From assembly GCA_900764415.1 (NCBI GenBank), contig CAAFOA010000355.1, forward strand, positions 1-10,221: 10,221 nt of DNA. Reading direction: 5' to 3'. The position numbers and the translations under genes are program-made. Below are positions 1 to 5,453 of the stretch, piece after piece; the first letter of the stretch is position 1, and each line of letters begins with the position of its first letter. Under the pieces are notes generated by a model, which saw only the letters and a program-made list of their open reading frames with translations, searched no databases and had not been told where the DNA came from. This DNA comes from an uncultured Collinsella sp. (GTDB lineage Bacteria > Actinomycetota > Coriobacteriia > Coriobacteriales > Coriobacteriaceae).

Positions 1-19
1 AGATGTGTATAAGAGACAG
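1..19 (+). other. Nextera/Tn5 mosaic-end adapter, left edge
   Basis: The first 19 bases match exactly the 19-bp Tn5 mosaic end used in Nextera libraries (AGATGTGTATAAGAGACAG). It is library sequence, not genome. Translating through it produces the artefactual N-terminus MCIRD, which should not be annotated as protein. Confidence 0.97.
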
Positions 20-20
20 G

Positions 21-150
21 GCTTCAAGTGGAAAGCGCGTCTTAGAATACCGCGCCGGCGTTTTTGGCGGTTGTGGTGGGCAAGGGGAGCATCGCCTACA
101 CACGCGACGACGGCGTGGCGGTGATCCCCATGGCGGCACTTGGGGCGTAG
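21..150 (+). pseudogene. 3' end of an unidentified gene, frame-broken near the contig edge
   Basis: In one plus frame, 46-150 reads NTAPAFLAVVVGKGSIAYT followed by RDDGVAVIPMAALGA and a TAG at 148-150. The hydrophobic strand, the R-D-D-G turn and the final V-I-P-M-A-A-L stretch look like a real protein C-terminus. They resemble the last strands of the DUF4143-type AAA ATPases common in actinobacteria and clostridia, but I hold that assignment weakly. The same frame meets a TAG at 43-45. Bases 21-57 read better in another frame (ASSGKRVLEYRAG). This suggests a frameshift around 55-60, either a natural decay product or a sequencing error next to the adapter. Only about 43 codons are present, so no function can be assigned. 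Confidence 0.35.
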
Positions 151-608
151 TGGTTTTGCGGGGCGTCGGGCTTCCTTTACCGAAAATCCATTTGGTAAAC
201 CAGATGCTCGCGGATAGAATAAAGTCGACGGCAGCCCAAGTGGTGAAGAGCTGGGCAGCGCCGTTGCTTGGTCAAGAGGTCAATGCCTTAATGGCAGCGA
301 CTTGTTATGCTTCGAATGCTGCTTGAGTGCCTCGGATAGTTCGATAAGCGCCATGAAGAGCGAGACCAAAGCAACCAAGAGCTCTGTGAGCTCTGATGGG
401 CCCGGGATGACCTCTGATTCAAGTCATCGGGCCTCAATCTTTTTCATGCATTTGAATAGAGTGGGCGGCGCTCTTGGGGCCGTTTGCATGGCGTGTGCCT
501 GGCGCGCGTGGCATTGCGCCCCGCTTTCATGTCCGCACGGGCGCCTATCCTTACGGCAATGTAGCCGCCTATGTAGCAAGCGGCAGGCAACGGAGAAAGG
601 CCCTAACC
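151..608. other. Stretch of about 460 bp without a convincing gene
   Basis: No reading frame here has both a plausible start with a ribosome binding site and a protein-like composition. The plus frame opening at 302 and the minus frame at 627-424 are rich in Ser, Arg, Cys and His and look like non-coding translations. Two things stand out. One is a bulged hairpin followed by five T's (399-444). The other is a minus-strand peptide with one hydrophobic helix but no ATG (423-280). There is also a perfect 7-bp dyad with a 3-nt loop at 378-394 (AGAGCTC-TGT-GAGCTCT). The last few dozen bases carry the ribosome binding site for the exonuclease gene. Confidence 0.5.
399..444 (+). terminator. Possible Rho-independent terminator or attenuator hairpin
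   Basis: Bases 399-403 and 406-411 pair with 429-433 and 423-428, giving an 11-bp stem with a 2-nt GG bulge and an 11-nt loop. The stem is followed after a 6-nt spacer by five T's (440-444). The T-run is only on the plus side, so it would act on plus-strand transcription, either ending the gene that stops at 150 or sitting in the leader of the exonuclease gene. The bulge, long loop and spacer make it a weak example. Confidence 0.4.
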
Positions 609-611
609 GTG
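592..611 (+). promoter_or_regulatory. Ribosome binding site deciding a GTG start
   Basis: GGAGAAAGG at 592-600 lies 8 nt before GTG at 609-611. The in-frame ATG at 474 has no comparable site, and the 45 residues it would add (rich in Arg, Gly and Ala) do not look like part of the protein. The GTG is therefore the chosen start. Confidence 0.75.
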
Positions 612-1343
612 TCAGCTGAAAAGACACCGTGTATCTCGGCTATCGATACGACGAACTTTGCGCGCCAGATCGTGCTGGACTTTGAGTTTGCGCCGGTGCC
701 AAAGCAGCGCCAGCGCCGTGGACTGCGCCATGAGATTATCGAGGTCGGCGCCGTCAAGCTCGATTACCACGGCAACGTTATGGGCGAGTTCTCGCAGTTT
801 GTGCAGACGGAATTTACCGAAGGCGTTGCGTTTCCCGTCCGCGAGCTCACGGGGATATCGGCGGTGGATACCGCAATGGCCGATCCGCTCTATGTGGTGA
901 TCAAAAGGCTCAGCGATTGGATCGGTCGCTACTCCGCCCAAGTGGTCTGTTGGAGCGGGACGGACCGTCGACAGCTTTTGACCGAGTGCCAGGCAAAGCA
1001 CATCGACCTTTCCGCATTTCCTGCGGACTGGGCCGACCTGCAGGCGTTTTACACCTCAATCATGGACGTTGGCAGCCACGGGCGCGTCTCGTTGGGCGAC
1101 GCGGCAACGTGGTTTGGCATCGAGTTTGACGAGTCGACGGGCTACGCCCACAGCGCCCTTGCTGATGCGCGCGTGACCGCCAAGCTGCTCAAGCAGATGA
1201 TGGAGGGGGACTACCACGTGAGCCCGCGCGCCCAGGAAGTCCGCCAACGGTGGGGGATGGGCGAGCGAGCCCAGACATGCCTTTCCAGCAAGTGCCCCGA
1301 GCTGAGCGATCTGCTGCTGAAGCTGAAGGCGGAGGGGAGGTAG
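609..1343 (+). CDS. DEDDh-family 3'-5' exonuclease (KapD/ERI-1-like)
   Basis: A predicted 244-residue cytoplasmic nuclease that would remove nucleotides from the 3' end of DNA or RNA using two metal ions. The order of motifs is that of the DEDDh exonuclease superfamily: D24 and E26 in IVLDFEF (ExoI), then EIIEVGAVKLD (42-52) and FSQFVQ (61-66). The WSGTD segment supplies D118 (ExoII), and YAHSALADARVTAKLL supplies H181 and D186 (ExoIII, H-x4-D). All catalytic positions are present. EIIEVGAVKLD together with the D-R-x-L-L-x-x-C spacing after the WSGTD aspartate resembles the KapD/ERI-1 subgroup more than DNA polymerase epsilon subunits. Residues 200-244 form a basic, probably helical tail outside the nuclease fold. 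The gene is monocistronic and converges on the gene at 1454-1876. Whether the substrate is RNA or DNA cannot be told. Confidence 0.85.
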   Translation: MSAEKTPCISAIDTTNFARQIVLDFEFAPVPKQRQRRGLRHEIIEVGAVKLDYHGNVMGEFSQFVQTEFTEGVAFPVRELTGISAVDTAMADPLYVVIKRLSDWIGRYSAQVVCWSGTDRRQLLTECQAKHIDLSAFPADWADLQAFYTSIMDVGSHGRVSLGDAATWFGIEFDESTGYAHSALADARVTAKLLKQMMEGDYHVSPRAQEVRQRWGMGERAQTCLSSKCPELSDLLLKLKAEGR

Positions 1344-1453
1344 GCCTTTTGAGAACGCCATTCGGTTTGGCATGGCGGGACTGTAAGCGCGACTTCGCCC
1401 TGCTGTTTGAATCGAAGCATCAACCAGTATGACGAGCTGTCTGGTCTGTCTGC

Positions 1454-1876
1454 CTACGCCCCCGCAATCCCGCGCGCGGCACTCAGCAGCTCATATTCCC
1501 CCTGGCTCCACTGGTGCAGCTCGGCGGCGTCGACGGCATCGCGACACAGATTCAAGAACACCTCGGCACCCTTGCAGAAGCACTCGCGGGCAAAGTCACC
1601 CGAGCCGCTTGCGATGCACGTGCCGTCTGCAAACAGCTTCCAGCTAGACGGCTCACGTGAGTCATCTCCGAGCAACTTGATCTGCAACACATGTGGATTG
1701 CCAGCAGCACAGAGCTCTTCCTCGAGCTTTTGCACGGTAAAGCGCATCTGGTGGGAGAGGCTGCTCTTGACCATGGCCGAGGCATAGCCGCTCGGCTCGT
1801 CCAAAAGATGCATTCGTTTTGGCTTGATGACCAGATTGTGGAAGTTGCGCTCGCTGCGCACGGAGAAATTGTCCAT
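1454..1876 (-). CDS. Conserved-looking hypothetical protein, 140 aa
   Basis: I do not recognise the family. The start was chosen at the ATG at 1876-1874 because AAAGGAG lies 5 nt upstream; the frame remains open a further 68 codons upstream, but those run back through the upstream hairpin and terminator and read as non-coding. The protein begins MDNFSVRSERNFHNLVIKPK and is soluble, with no signal peptide or membrane segment. A central stretch (VQKLEEELCAAG...HVLQIKLLGDD) alternates helix and strand. It is followed by SSWKLFADGTCIASGSGDF, then a Cys-containing helix (ARECFCKGAEVFLNLCRDA) with C-x-C spacing and a third Cys nearby. The two genes upstream on the same strand end in, or precede, a strong terminator, so this gene is probably transcribed separately. 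No transmembrane or nucleic-acid-binding motif is visible and no function is proposed. Confidence 0.7.
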   Translation of the reverse strand: MDNFSVRSERNFHNLVIKPKRMHLLDEPSGYASAMVKSSLSHQMRFTVQKLEEELCAAGNPHVLQIKLLGDDSREPSSWKLFADGTCIASGSGDFARECFCKGAEVFLNLCRDAVDAAELHQWSQGEYELLSAARGIAGA

Positions 1877-1970
1877 ACGGACTCCTTTCATCGATGTTGG
1901 CAGGGCCACCGTGCCTCTTGGCCGGTTGGCGTCGGGATCGTGGAGCCAACTCTCTACCCCGACTCTGGAT

Positions 1971-1995
1971 AAAACGTGCCCGCTCCTTGCGGGCA
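1971..1995 (-). terminator. Hairpin upstream of the 140-aa gene: weak terminator or overlapping promoter
   Basis: TGCCCGC (1977-1983) pairs with GCGGGCA (1989-1995) around a 5-nt loop. On the minus strand it is followed by CG and TTTT (1974-1971). It could be a second terminator behind the one at 2021-2064, or a leader hairpin of the 140-aa gene. The same bases can also be read as a poor promoter (TTGCCC, 16-17 nt, TTTTAT), so the call is tentative. Confidence 0.35.
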
Positions 1996-2020
1996 AGAGG
2001 AAGTCTATCAGCGCACGCGG

Positions 2021-2064
2021 ACAAAAATCAACCCCGTGCAGCAATGAGCGCACGGGGTTGATTT
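2021..2064 (-). terminator. Rho-independent terminator of the 338-aa membrane protein gene
   Basis: AAATCAACCCCGTGC (2025-2039) pairs perfectly over 15 bp with GCACGGGGTTGATTT (2050-2064), leaving a 10-nt loop. Read on the minus strand the stem is followed by a run of T's (opposite the A's at 2023-2027). It begins about 30 bp after the stop codon at 2094. This is the clearest terminator in the window. Confidence 0.88.
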
Positions 2065-2093
2065 GGTCTACGGCCCTCAATTATTGGCATTTG

Positions 2094-3110
2094 TTATTCG
2101 TCGTCTCTGTCGTTAGGGTCGCCTTTGAGGGTGTTGATGTCCAGGTACTGGTTGTCGTCCTCTTTTTGCTGCGTTGCCGATTCGGACGCGGTGGGGCCGC
2201 GGAACAGCTGGAATCCCTCAAACGCGATCACGCCGAGCAGAGCGATGATGATGGCGATAAAGACAACCTTTGCTGCCTGCGAAAACTCCGAAAAGCGCGG
2301 CGGTTCTTCTTCGGTGTGGTAATCGGCAGCGCGCTTATCGTCGGTGCCGTGGGTATACGACGATGCCGAGGCTGCCTTTACGCTCGCTTGGTTGTAATCG
2401 GGAGCGGGCGTGGCGGCAAACGGATCGCGAGGATAGCCGCTCGACGTCTGGCCGTAATCCTCGGTTTCGATGCGGCCGGCGCGAGGTTGTTCGTACGGGC
2501 GGTTGGCGTATGCTGCGGTGTTGTCGTATGCGGAGCTGCGTTCCTCGGCAGCCGCAAACAGGGGGTTTACCGGAATGTCGAGCGCCGGCATGTCGCCCGA
2601 GGTCTCGTCCAGATCTGCCGCGGCCCAGGAATCAAAGGCAAACTGGCGGTTGGAAAGATCATCCAGATCCATGACAGGCGGCTCGAGCTCGGGCTCGGGC
2701 TGGGGTTCGGGAGCCGCGTATGTCGGCTCCTGCGGGATGGCATACGCGGGCGCGCTGCTGGGCGCATGGCGCTGTGCCGCTGCAGCGAGAAACGCCGCCG
2801 TCTCGGACGGATCGCTAGCAGGACGGGGCGCAGGGGCGGCTTTACGCTTTGTCTGCACGATGGGACGGGTGGCAAAGTCGTCCGCGGGCACGGATGCCGG
2901 CGCGGGCGTGGCGGAAGGTGCGGGCTTTGCACTTGTCGGGCGAGCTCCGCCGCCCATGAGTTCCTCGGCGGTCCAGGGGCGGTCGCTCATCACGTCGTCG
3001 AGGCTCAGCGCAAACAGATCGTCTTCGCCCTCGTCAAACGCGCGTTTCGCATGCCTGGCGCCAGAAACGGTGCCTCCGCGGCAGTTGCGTGATGCGTTGC
3101 TCGACCCCAT
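2094..3110 (-). CDS. Hypothetical protein with long disordered region and one C-terminal membrane segment
   Basis: A 338-residue protein I cannot place in a named family. The N-terminal part has a short acidic block (FDEGEDDLFALSLDDVMSD) and RPWTAEELMGGG. About 200 residues of low-complexity Ala/Pro/Glu/Tyr sequence follow, including a PEPQPEPELEPP run, and are probably disordered. Near the C-terminus one hydrophobic helix (VVFIAIIIALLGVIAFEGFQLF, about residues 282-303) is followed by a 35-residue polar tail rich in Asp, Glu and Gln. Basic or acidic flanks do not settle topology firmly, but lack of a signal peptide suggests a cytoplasmic N-terminus and an external tail. The ATG at 3110 was preferred over the ATG at 3143 because GAAAGGA lies upstream of it and because a TATAAT at 3151-3146 would start transcription inside the longer version. 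It is probably a single-gene unit ending in the terminator at 2021-2064. Confidence 0.75.
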   Translation of the reverse strand: MGSSNASRNCRGGTVSGARHAKRAFDEGEDDLFALSLDDVMSDRPWTAEELMGGGARPTSAKPAPSATPAPASVPADDFATRPIVQTKRKAAPAPRPASDPSETAAFLAAAAQRHAPSSAPAYAIPQEPTYAAPEPQPEPELEPPVMDLDDLSNRQFAFDSWAAADLDETSGDMPALDIPVNPLFAAAEERSSAYDNTAAYANRPYEQPRAGRIETEDYGQTSSGYPRDPFAATPAPDYNQASVKAASASSYTHGTDDKRAADYHTEEEPPRFSEFSQAAKVVFIAIIIALLGVIAFEGFQLFRGPTASESATQQKEDDNQYLDINTLKGDPNDRDDE

Positions 3111-3145
3111 CTTGTTCCATCCTTTCGAAATGCTCACATTCATCG

Positions 3146-3151
3146 ATTATA
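3146..3151 (-). promoter_or_regulatory. Candidate -10 element (TATAAT) of the 338-aa protein gene
   Basis: The minus strand reads a consensus TATAAT at 3151-3146, about 36 bp before the ATG at 3110, implying a leader of roughly 30 nt containing GAAAGGA. No good -35 hexamer lies 16-18 bp further upstream (AGTCGG is the nearest), so the element is supported mainly by its perfect match and position. Confidence 0.5.
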
Positions 3152-3235
3152 TGGAACTTGCCTAGCGGCCGACTCTCGGATTCGTGCATTCCAGAACTCG
3201 CGCCCAAAAGGGGAGGGGCGATCCGGCCGAGTTGC

Positions 3236-3889
3236 CTACTTGTCGCCGGCGGCTGCCTTTGCCTCGTTGAGGTAGCTATAGAAGCTGTACTTTGAGATGC
3301 CAAAGAACTCGCAGGCGCGCTCGCTCGATTTGGAGATAAGGAAGGCGCCGCGGCGGTCGAGGTATCCGATAGCGCGAATGCGCTCATCTTTGGTCATAAG
3401 AGCTGCGGGCTTGCCCACGTATTGCTCGCACTCGCGCAGCAGATCCTCGAGCAGGTCGCCGATGTTTTTGGTGATGGGCTCGGGCTCGGTGTATCCCTTG
3501 TCGCCCGTGCCGGTGAGCGCGTCGAGCGAACGCTCAAAAGCCTTCATGAGCGTAATGTCAAAGTTAATGCCCAAAATGCCGACGGGCTTGCCCTCGTCGT
3601 TGCGGATAAAGATGGTCGAGGACTTGAGCAGCTTGCCATCGGCGGTTTTGGTGAGGTATGGCTCGCGGTCGTGCACGTCGGCGGTGCCCTCGTGCATGGA
3701 CTCAAGCACAATATGGCTGGGACCGTCACCTAGTTTGCGCCCGCTGACGTGGCCGTTTTCGATCACTACGATGGAGTGGTCCACGTCCTCAGTCTCCAAG
3801 TCGTGGACGACGACTTCGCAGTTGGGGCCAAACTGGAGCGCCAGGCCGTGTGCAAGGCGCTTGTAAAACTCTATCTGTGCGGGGGTCAT
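3236..3889 (-). CDS. YheO/DauR-like transcriptional regulator (PAS_6 + HTH_22)
   Basis: A 217-residue cytoplasmic DNA-binding regulator, of normal length for the YheO family. The N-terminal half (about 8-118) has the family's PAS-like sensor signature: FGPNCEVVVHDL (20-31), SIVVIENGHVSGR, and SSTIFIRNDEGKPVGILGINFDIT (90-113). A linker (120-150) leads to the C-terminal helix-turn-helix (about 165-212), TKDERIRAIGYLDRRGAF...ACEFFGISKYSFYSYLNE. The start has AGGAAGG 5 nt upstream. The gene is divergent from ygeX across 277 bp that contain two matching palindromes, the usual arrangement for a pathway-specific regulator controlling its neighbour. Known relatives (DauR) act as repressors of amino-acid catabolism, but activators are possible. 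The ligand is unknown; a pathway intermediate such as 2,3-diaminopropionate or a ureido compound is inferred from context only. Confidence 0.88.
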   Translation of the reverse strand: MTPAQIEFYKRLAHGLALQFGPNCEVVVHDLETEDVDHSIVVIENGHVSGRKLGDGPSHIVLESMHEGTADVHDREPYLTKTADGKLLKSSTIFIRNDEGKPVGILGINFDITLMKAFERSLDALTGTGDKGYTEPEPITKNIGDLLEDLLRECEQYVGKPAALMTKDERIRAIGYLDRRGAFLISKSSERACEFFGISKYSFYSYLNEAKAAAGDK

Positions 3890-3948
3890 GGTTGCCTTCC
3901 TAAAAATTAGTTTGGGCTCACTTTGCCATAAACCCCACTTGTTCGCAA

Positions 3949-3972
3949 ATAACGAAAGCGTCGCTGCGTTAT
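3949..3972. promoter_or_regulatory. 24-bp imperfect inverted repeat in the regulator promoter region
   Basis: ATAACG (3949-3954) is inverted as CGTTAT (3967-3972), and inside it AGCG-T-CGCT (3957-3965) forms a second dyad on nearly the same axis. The only flaw is an unequal gap between the arms (AA on one side, G on the other). It lies about 60 bp upstream of the regulator start codon, so it could be an autoregulatory operator or a hairpin in a long leader. No function is shown. Confidence 0.35.
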
Positions 3973-4008
3973 GTAACCGTTCGGCGGCGAAAAGGTACCG
4001 ATTACGGC

Positions 4009-4023
4009 AACAAACAATTTGTT
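4009..4023. promoter_or_regulatory. Palindrome 1, AACAAA-N3-TTTGTT, putative operator
   Basis: AACAAACAATTTGTT is a perfect 6+6 inverted repeat with a 3-bp centre. It is nested in a further GGCAA...TTGCC pair (4006-4010 and 4028-4032). It matches the second copy at 4060-4074 in 13 of 15 positions. Placement in the divergent gap beside a HTH regulator makes it a likely operator (inference). Confidence 0.6.
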
Positions 4024-4059
4024 AGGTTTGCCAATCAAAAAGTGTGATAGAACAGTGCT

Positions 4060-4074
4060 AACAAACTTTTTGTT
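4060..4074. promoter_or_regulatory. Palindrome 2, AACAAA-N3-TTTGTT, putative operator
   Basis: AACAAACTTTTTGTT has the same arms and 3-bp centre as palindrome 1, with only the central bases different. Centre-to-centre spacing is 51 bp, about five helical turns, so two bound dimers would lie on the same face of the DNA. AT-rich candidates for a ygeX -10 follow at 4084-4091 (CATAAAAG), which would place this site over the -35 region. I could not find a convincing -35, so I do not call the promoter. Confidence 0.6.
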
Positions 4075-4100
4075 TGGCATCCACATAAAAGTTCAGTCGC

Positions 4101-4154
4101 ATGAATGGGAATGGGCTGAAACGCGTATGCGGGGGCCGGCAAGAGAGGACTTAA
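4101..4154 (+). CDS. Possible 17-codon leader ORF ending at the ygeX ribosome binding site
   Basis: An ATG at 4101 opens MNGNGLKRVCGGRQERT and stops with TAA at 4152-4154. The last two bases of that stop are the first two of the AAGGAG of ygeX. Ribosomes ending here could affect ygeX initiation. Against it, no good ribosome binding site precedes the ATG (only AAAAG, 9 nt upstream) and such a short frame is expected by chance. It is reported because of its exact placement. Confidence 0.2.
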   Translation: MNGNGLKRVCGGRQERT

Positions 4155-4166
4155 GGAGTTCACCGT

Positions 4167-5381
4167 ATGGCCGATAAGATCCAGTGGGCGGGCAACACGA
4201 TGCCCAAGAGCGATGACAAGCACTTGGGAATCATGAGCCTCGACCACGTGAAGAAGGCCCGCGCCTTCCACCAGTCGTTCCCCCAGTACACCGTCACTCC
4301 GCTTGCCCGCCTGGATGGCCAGGCTGCACGCCTGGGCCTGTCCAACCTGTGCGTTAAGGACGAGAGCTATCGCTTTGGCCTCAACGCCTTTAAGGTCCTG
4401 GGCGGTTCGTTTGCCATGGCCAACTACATTGCCGACGAGACCGGTAAGGACGTTGCCGAGTGCACCTTCGATTACCTGACCTCCGATCAGCTTGCCAAGG
4501 ACTTTGGCCAGGCCACCTTCTTTACCGCCACTGACGGCAACCATGGCCGCGGCGTGGCATGGGCTGCCAACAAGCTGGGCCAGAAGGCTGTCGTGCACAT
4601 GCCCAAGGGTTCCACCAAGCCCCGCTTCGACAACATCGCCGCCGAGGGCGCAACGGTGACCATCGAAGAGGTCAACTACGACGAGTGCGTGCGCATGGCC
4701 GCCGCCGAGGCCGATGCCTGCGAGCGCGGCGTTATCGTTCAGGACACCGCCTGGGAGGGCTACGAGAAGATCCCGTCCTGGATCATGGAGGGATACGGCA
4801 CCATGGCTTCCGAGGCTGCCGAGCAGCTGCGCGAGATGGCCATCAACCGCCCGACGCACGTCTTTGTCCAGGCTGGCGTGGGCTCGCTGGCCGGCGCCGT
4901 GGTGGGCTACTTTACCAATCTGTATCCCGATAACCCGCCCACCTTCGTCGTGGTCGAGTGCGCGCCTGCCGCCTGCCTGTACAAGGGCGCTGCCGCCGGC
5001 GACGGCGACCCGCGCATCGTGGACGGCGACATGCCCTCCATCATGGCCGGCTTGTGCTGCGGCGAGCCCAACATCCTGGGCTGGGATATCCTGCGCAACC
5101 ACGCTACCGCCTTCGTGTCCTGCCCCGACTGGGTCACCGCTCGCGGCATGCGTACCCTGGGCGCCCCCGAGAAGGGCGACCCGCGCGTCATCTCCGGCGA
5201 GTCCGGCGCGGTGACCACCGGCCTGGTCGAGACCCTCATGCTCGATCCCGAGTACGCCGAGCTCAAGGAGCTCATCGGCCTGGACAAGACGAGCTCCGTG
5301 CTCTGCTTCTCCACGGAAGGTGACACGGATCCGGATCAGTACCGTCGCATCGTCTGGGAGGGCGAATACCCCACTTGCTAA
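4167..5381 (+). CDS. ygeX: 2,3-diaminopropionate ammonia-lyase
   Basis: A 404-residue PLP enzyme of fold type II that splits 2,3-diaminopropionate into pyruvate and two ammonia. The segment RFGLNAFKVLGGSF carries the PLP-binding lysine (K76). TDGNHGRGVAWAA (122-134) carries the conserved active-site aspartate of the family. VQAGVGSLAGAVVGY (234-248) is the glycine-rich phosphate-binding loop, and IMAGLCCGEPNILGWDIL and STEGDTD near the end are typical of YgeX. Length matches the E. coli enzyme (about 400). The start has AAGGAG 8 nt upstream. It is the first gene of the plus-strand series, divergent from the PAS/HTH regulator, and 72 bp before ygeY; that gap holds only a weak hairpin (5387-5413). 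In this setting it is probably the last, pyruvate-forming step of the pathway. A general threonine dehydratase is excluded by the family-specific motifs. Confidence 0.95.
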   Translation: MADKIQWAGNTMPKSDDKHLGIMSLDHVKKARAFHQSFPQYTVTPLARLDGQAARLGLSNLCVKDESYRFGLNAFKVLGGSFAMANYIADETGKDVAECTFDYLTSDQLAKDFGQATFFTATDGNHGRGVAWAANKLGQKAVVHMPKGSTKPRFDNIAAEGATVTIEEVNYDECVRMAAAEADACERGVIVQDTAWEGYEKIPSWIMEGYGTMASEAAEQLREMAINRPTHVFVQAGVGSLAGAVVGYFTNLYPDNPPTFVVVECAPAACLYKGAAAGDGDPRIVDGDMPSIMAGLCCGEPNILGWDILRNHATAFVSCPDWVTARGMRTLGAPEKGDPRVISGESGAVTTGLVETLMLDPEYAELKELIGLDKTSSVLCFSTEGDTDPDQYRRIVWEGEYPTC

Positions 5382-5453
5382 TACTGGGTGGAGTAAATAG
5401 GTATCGCTCCGCCAACTCACAGGTAGATTCCTTCGTTTGAAAGGTTATGAATA

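Noticed and set aside
1..19. A transposon end (Tn5-like mobile element) at the edge
   Set aside because: The sequence is the engineered mosaic end used for libraries, occurs at both contig ends, and no transposase or resistance gene is present.
424..447. In-frame TGA in the minus-strand membrane peptide as a selenocysteine codon
   Set aside because: No SECIS-like hairpin was recognised directly after it, the ATG at 447 has no ribosome binding site, and the first seven residues are not family-like.
1356..1377. CGCCAT...ATGGCG inverted repeat after the exonuclease gene as a terminator
   Set aside because: The stem is only 6 bp with a 10-nt loop and has no T-run on either side.
3195..3233. AACTCG...CGAGTT repeat after the regulator stop as its terminator
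   Set aside because: The two short stems are separated by unpaired bases and the minus strand shows no T-run after them.
4035..5420. Long open frame (461 codons) on the minus strand opposite ygeX
   Set aside because: It lies fully over a gene with complete family motifs. Its composition (Gly/Val/His/Ala/Leu repeats) is that of the complement of GC-rich codons, and it has no recognisable domain.
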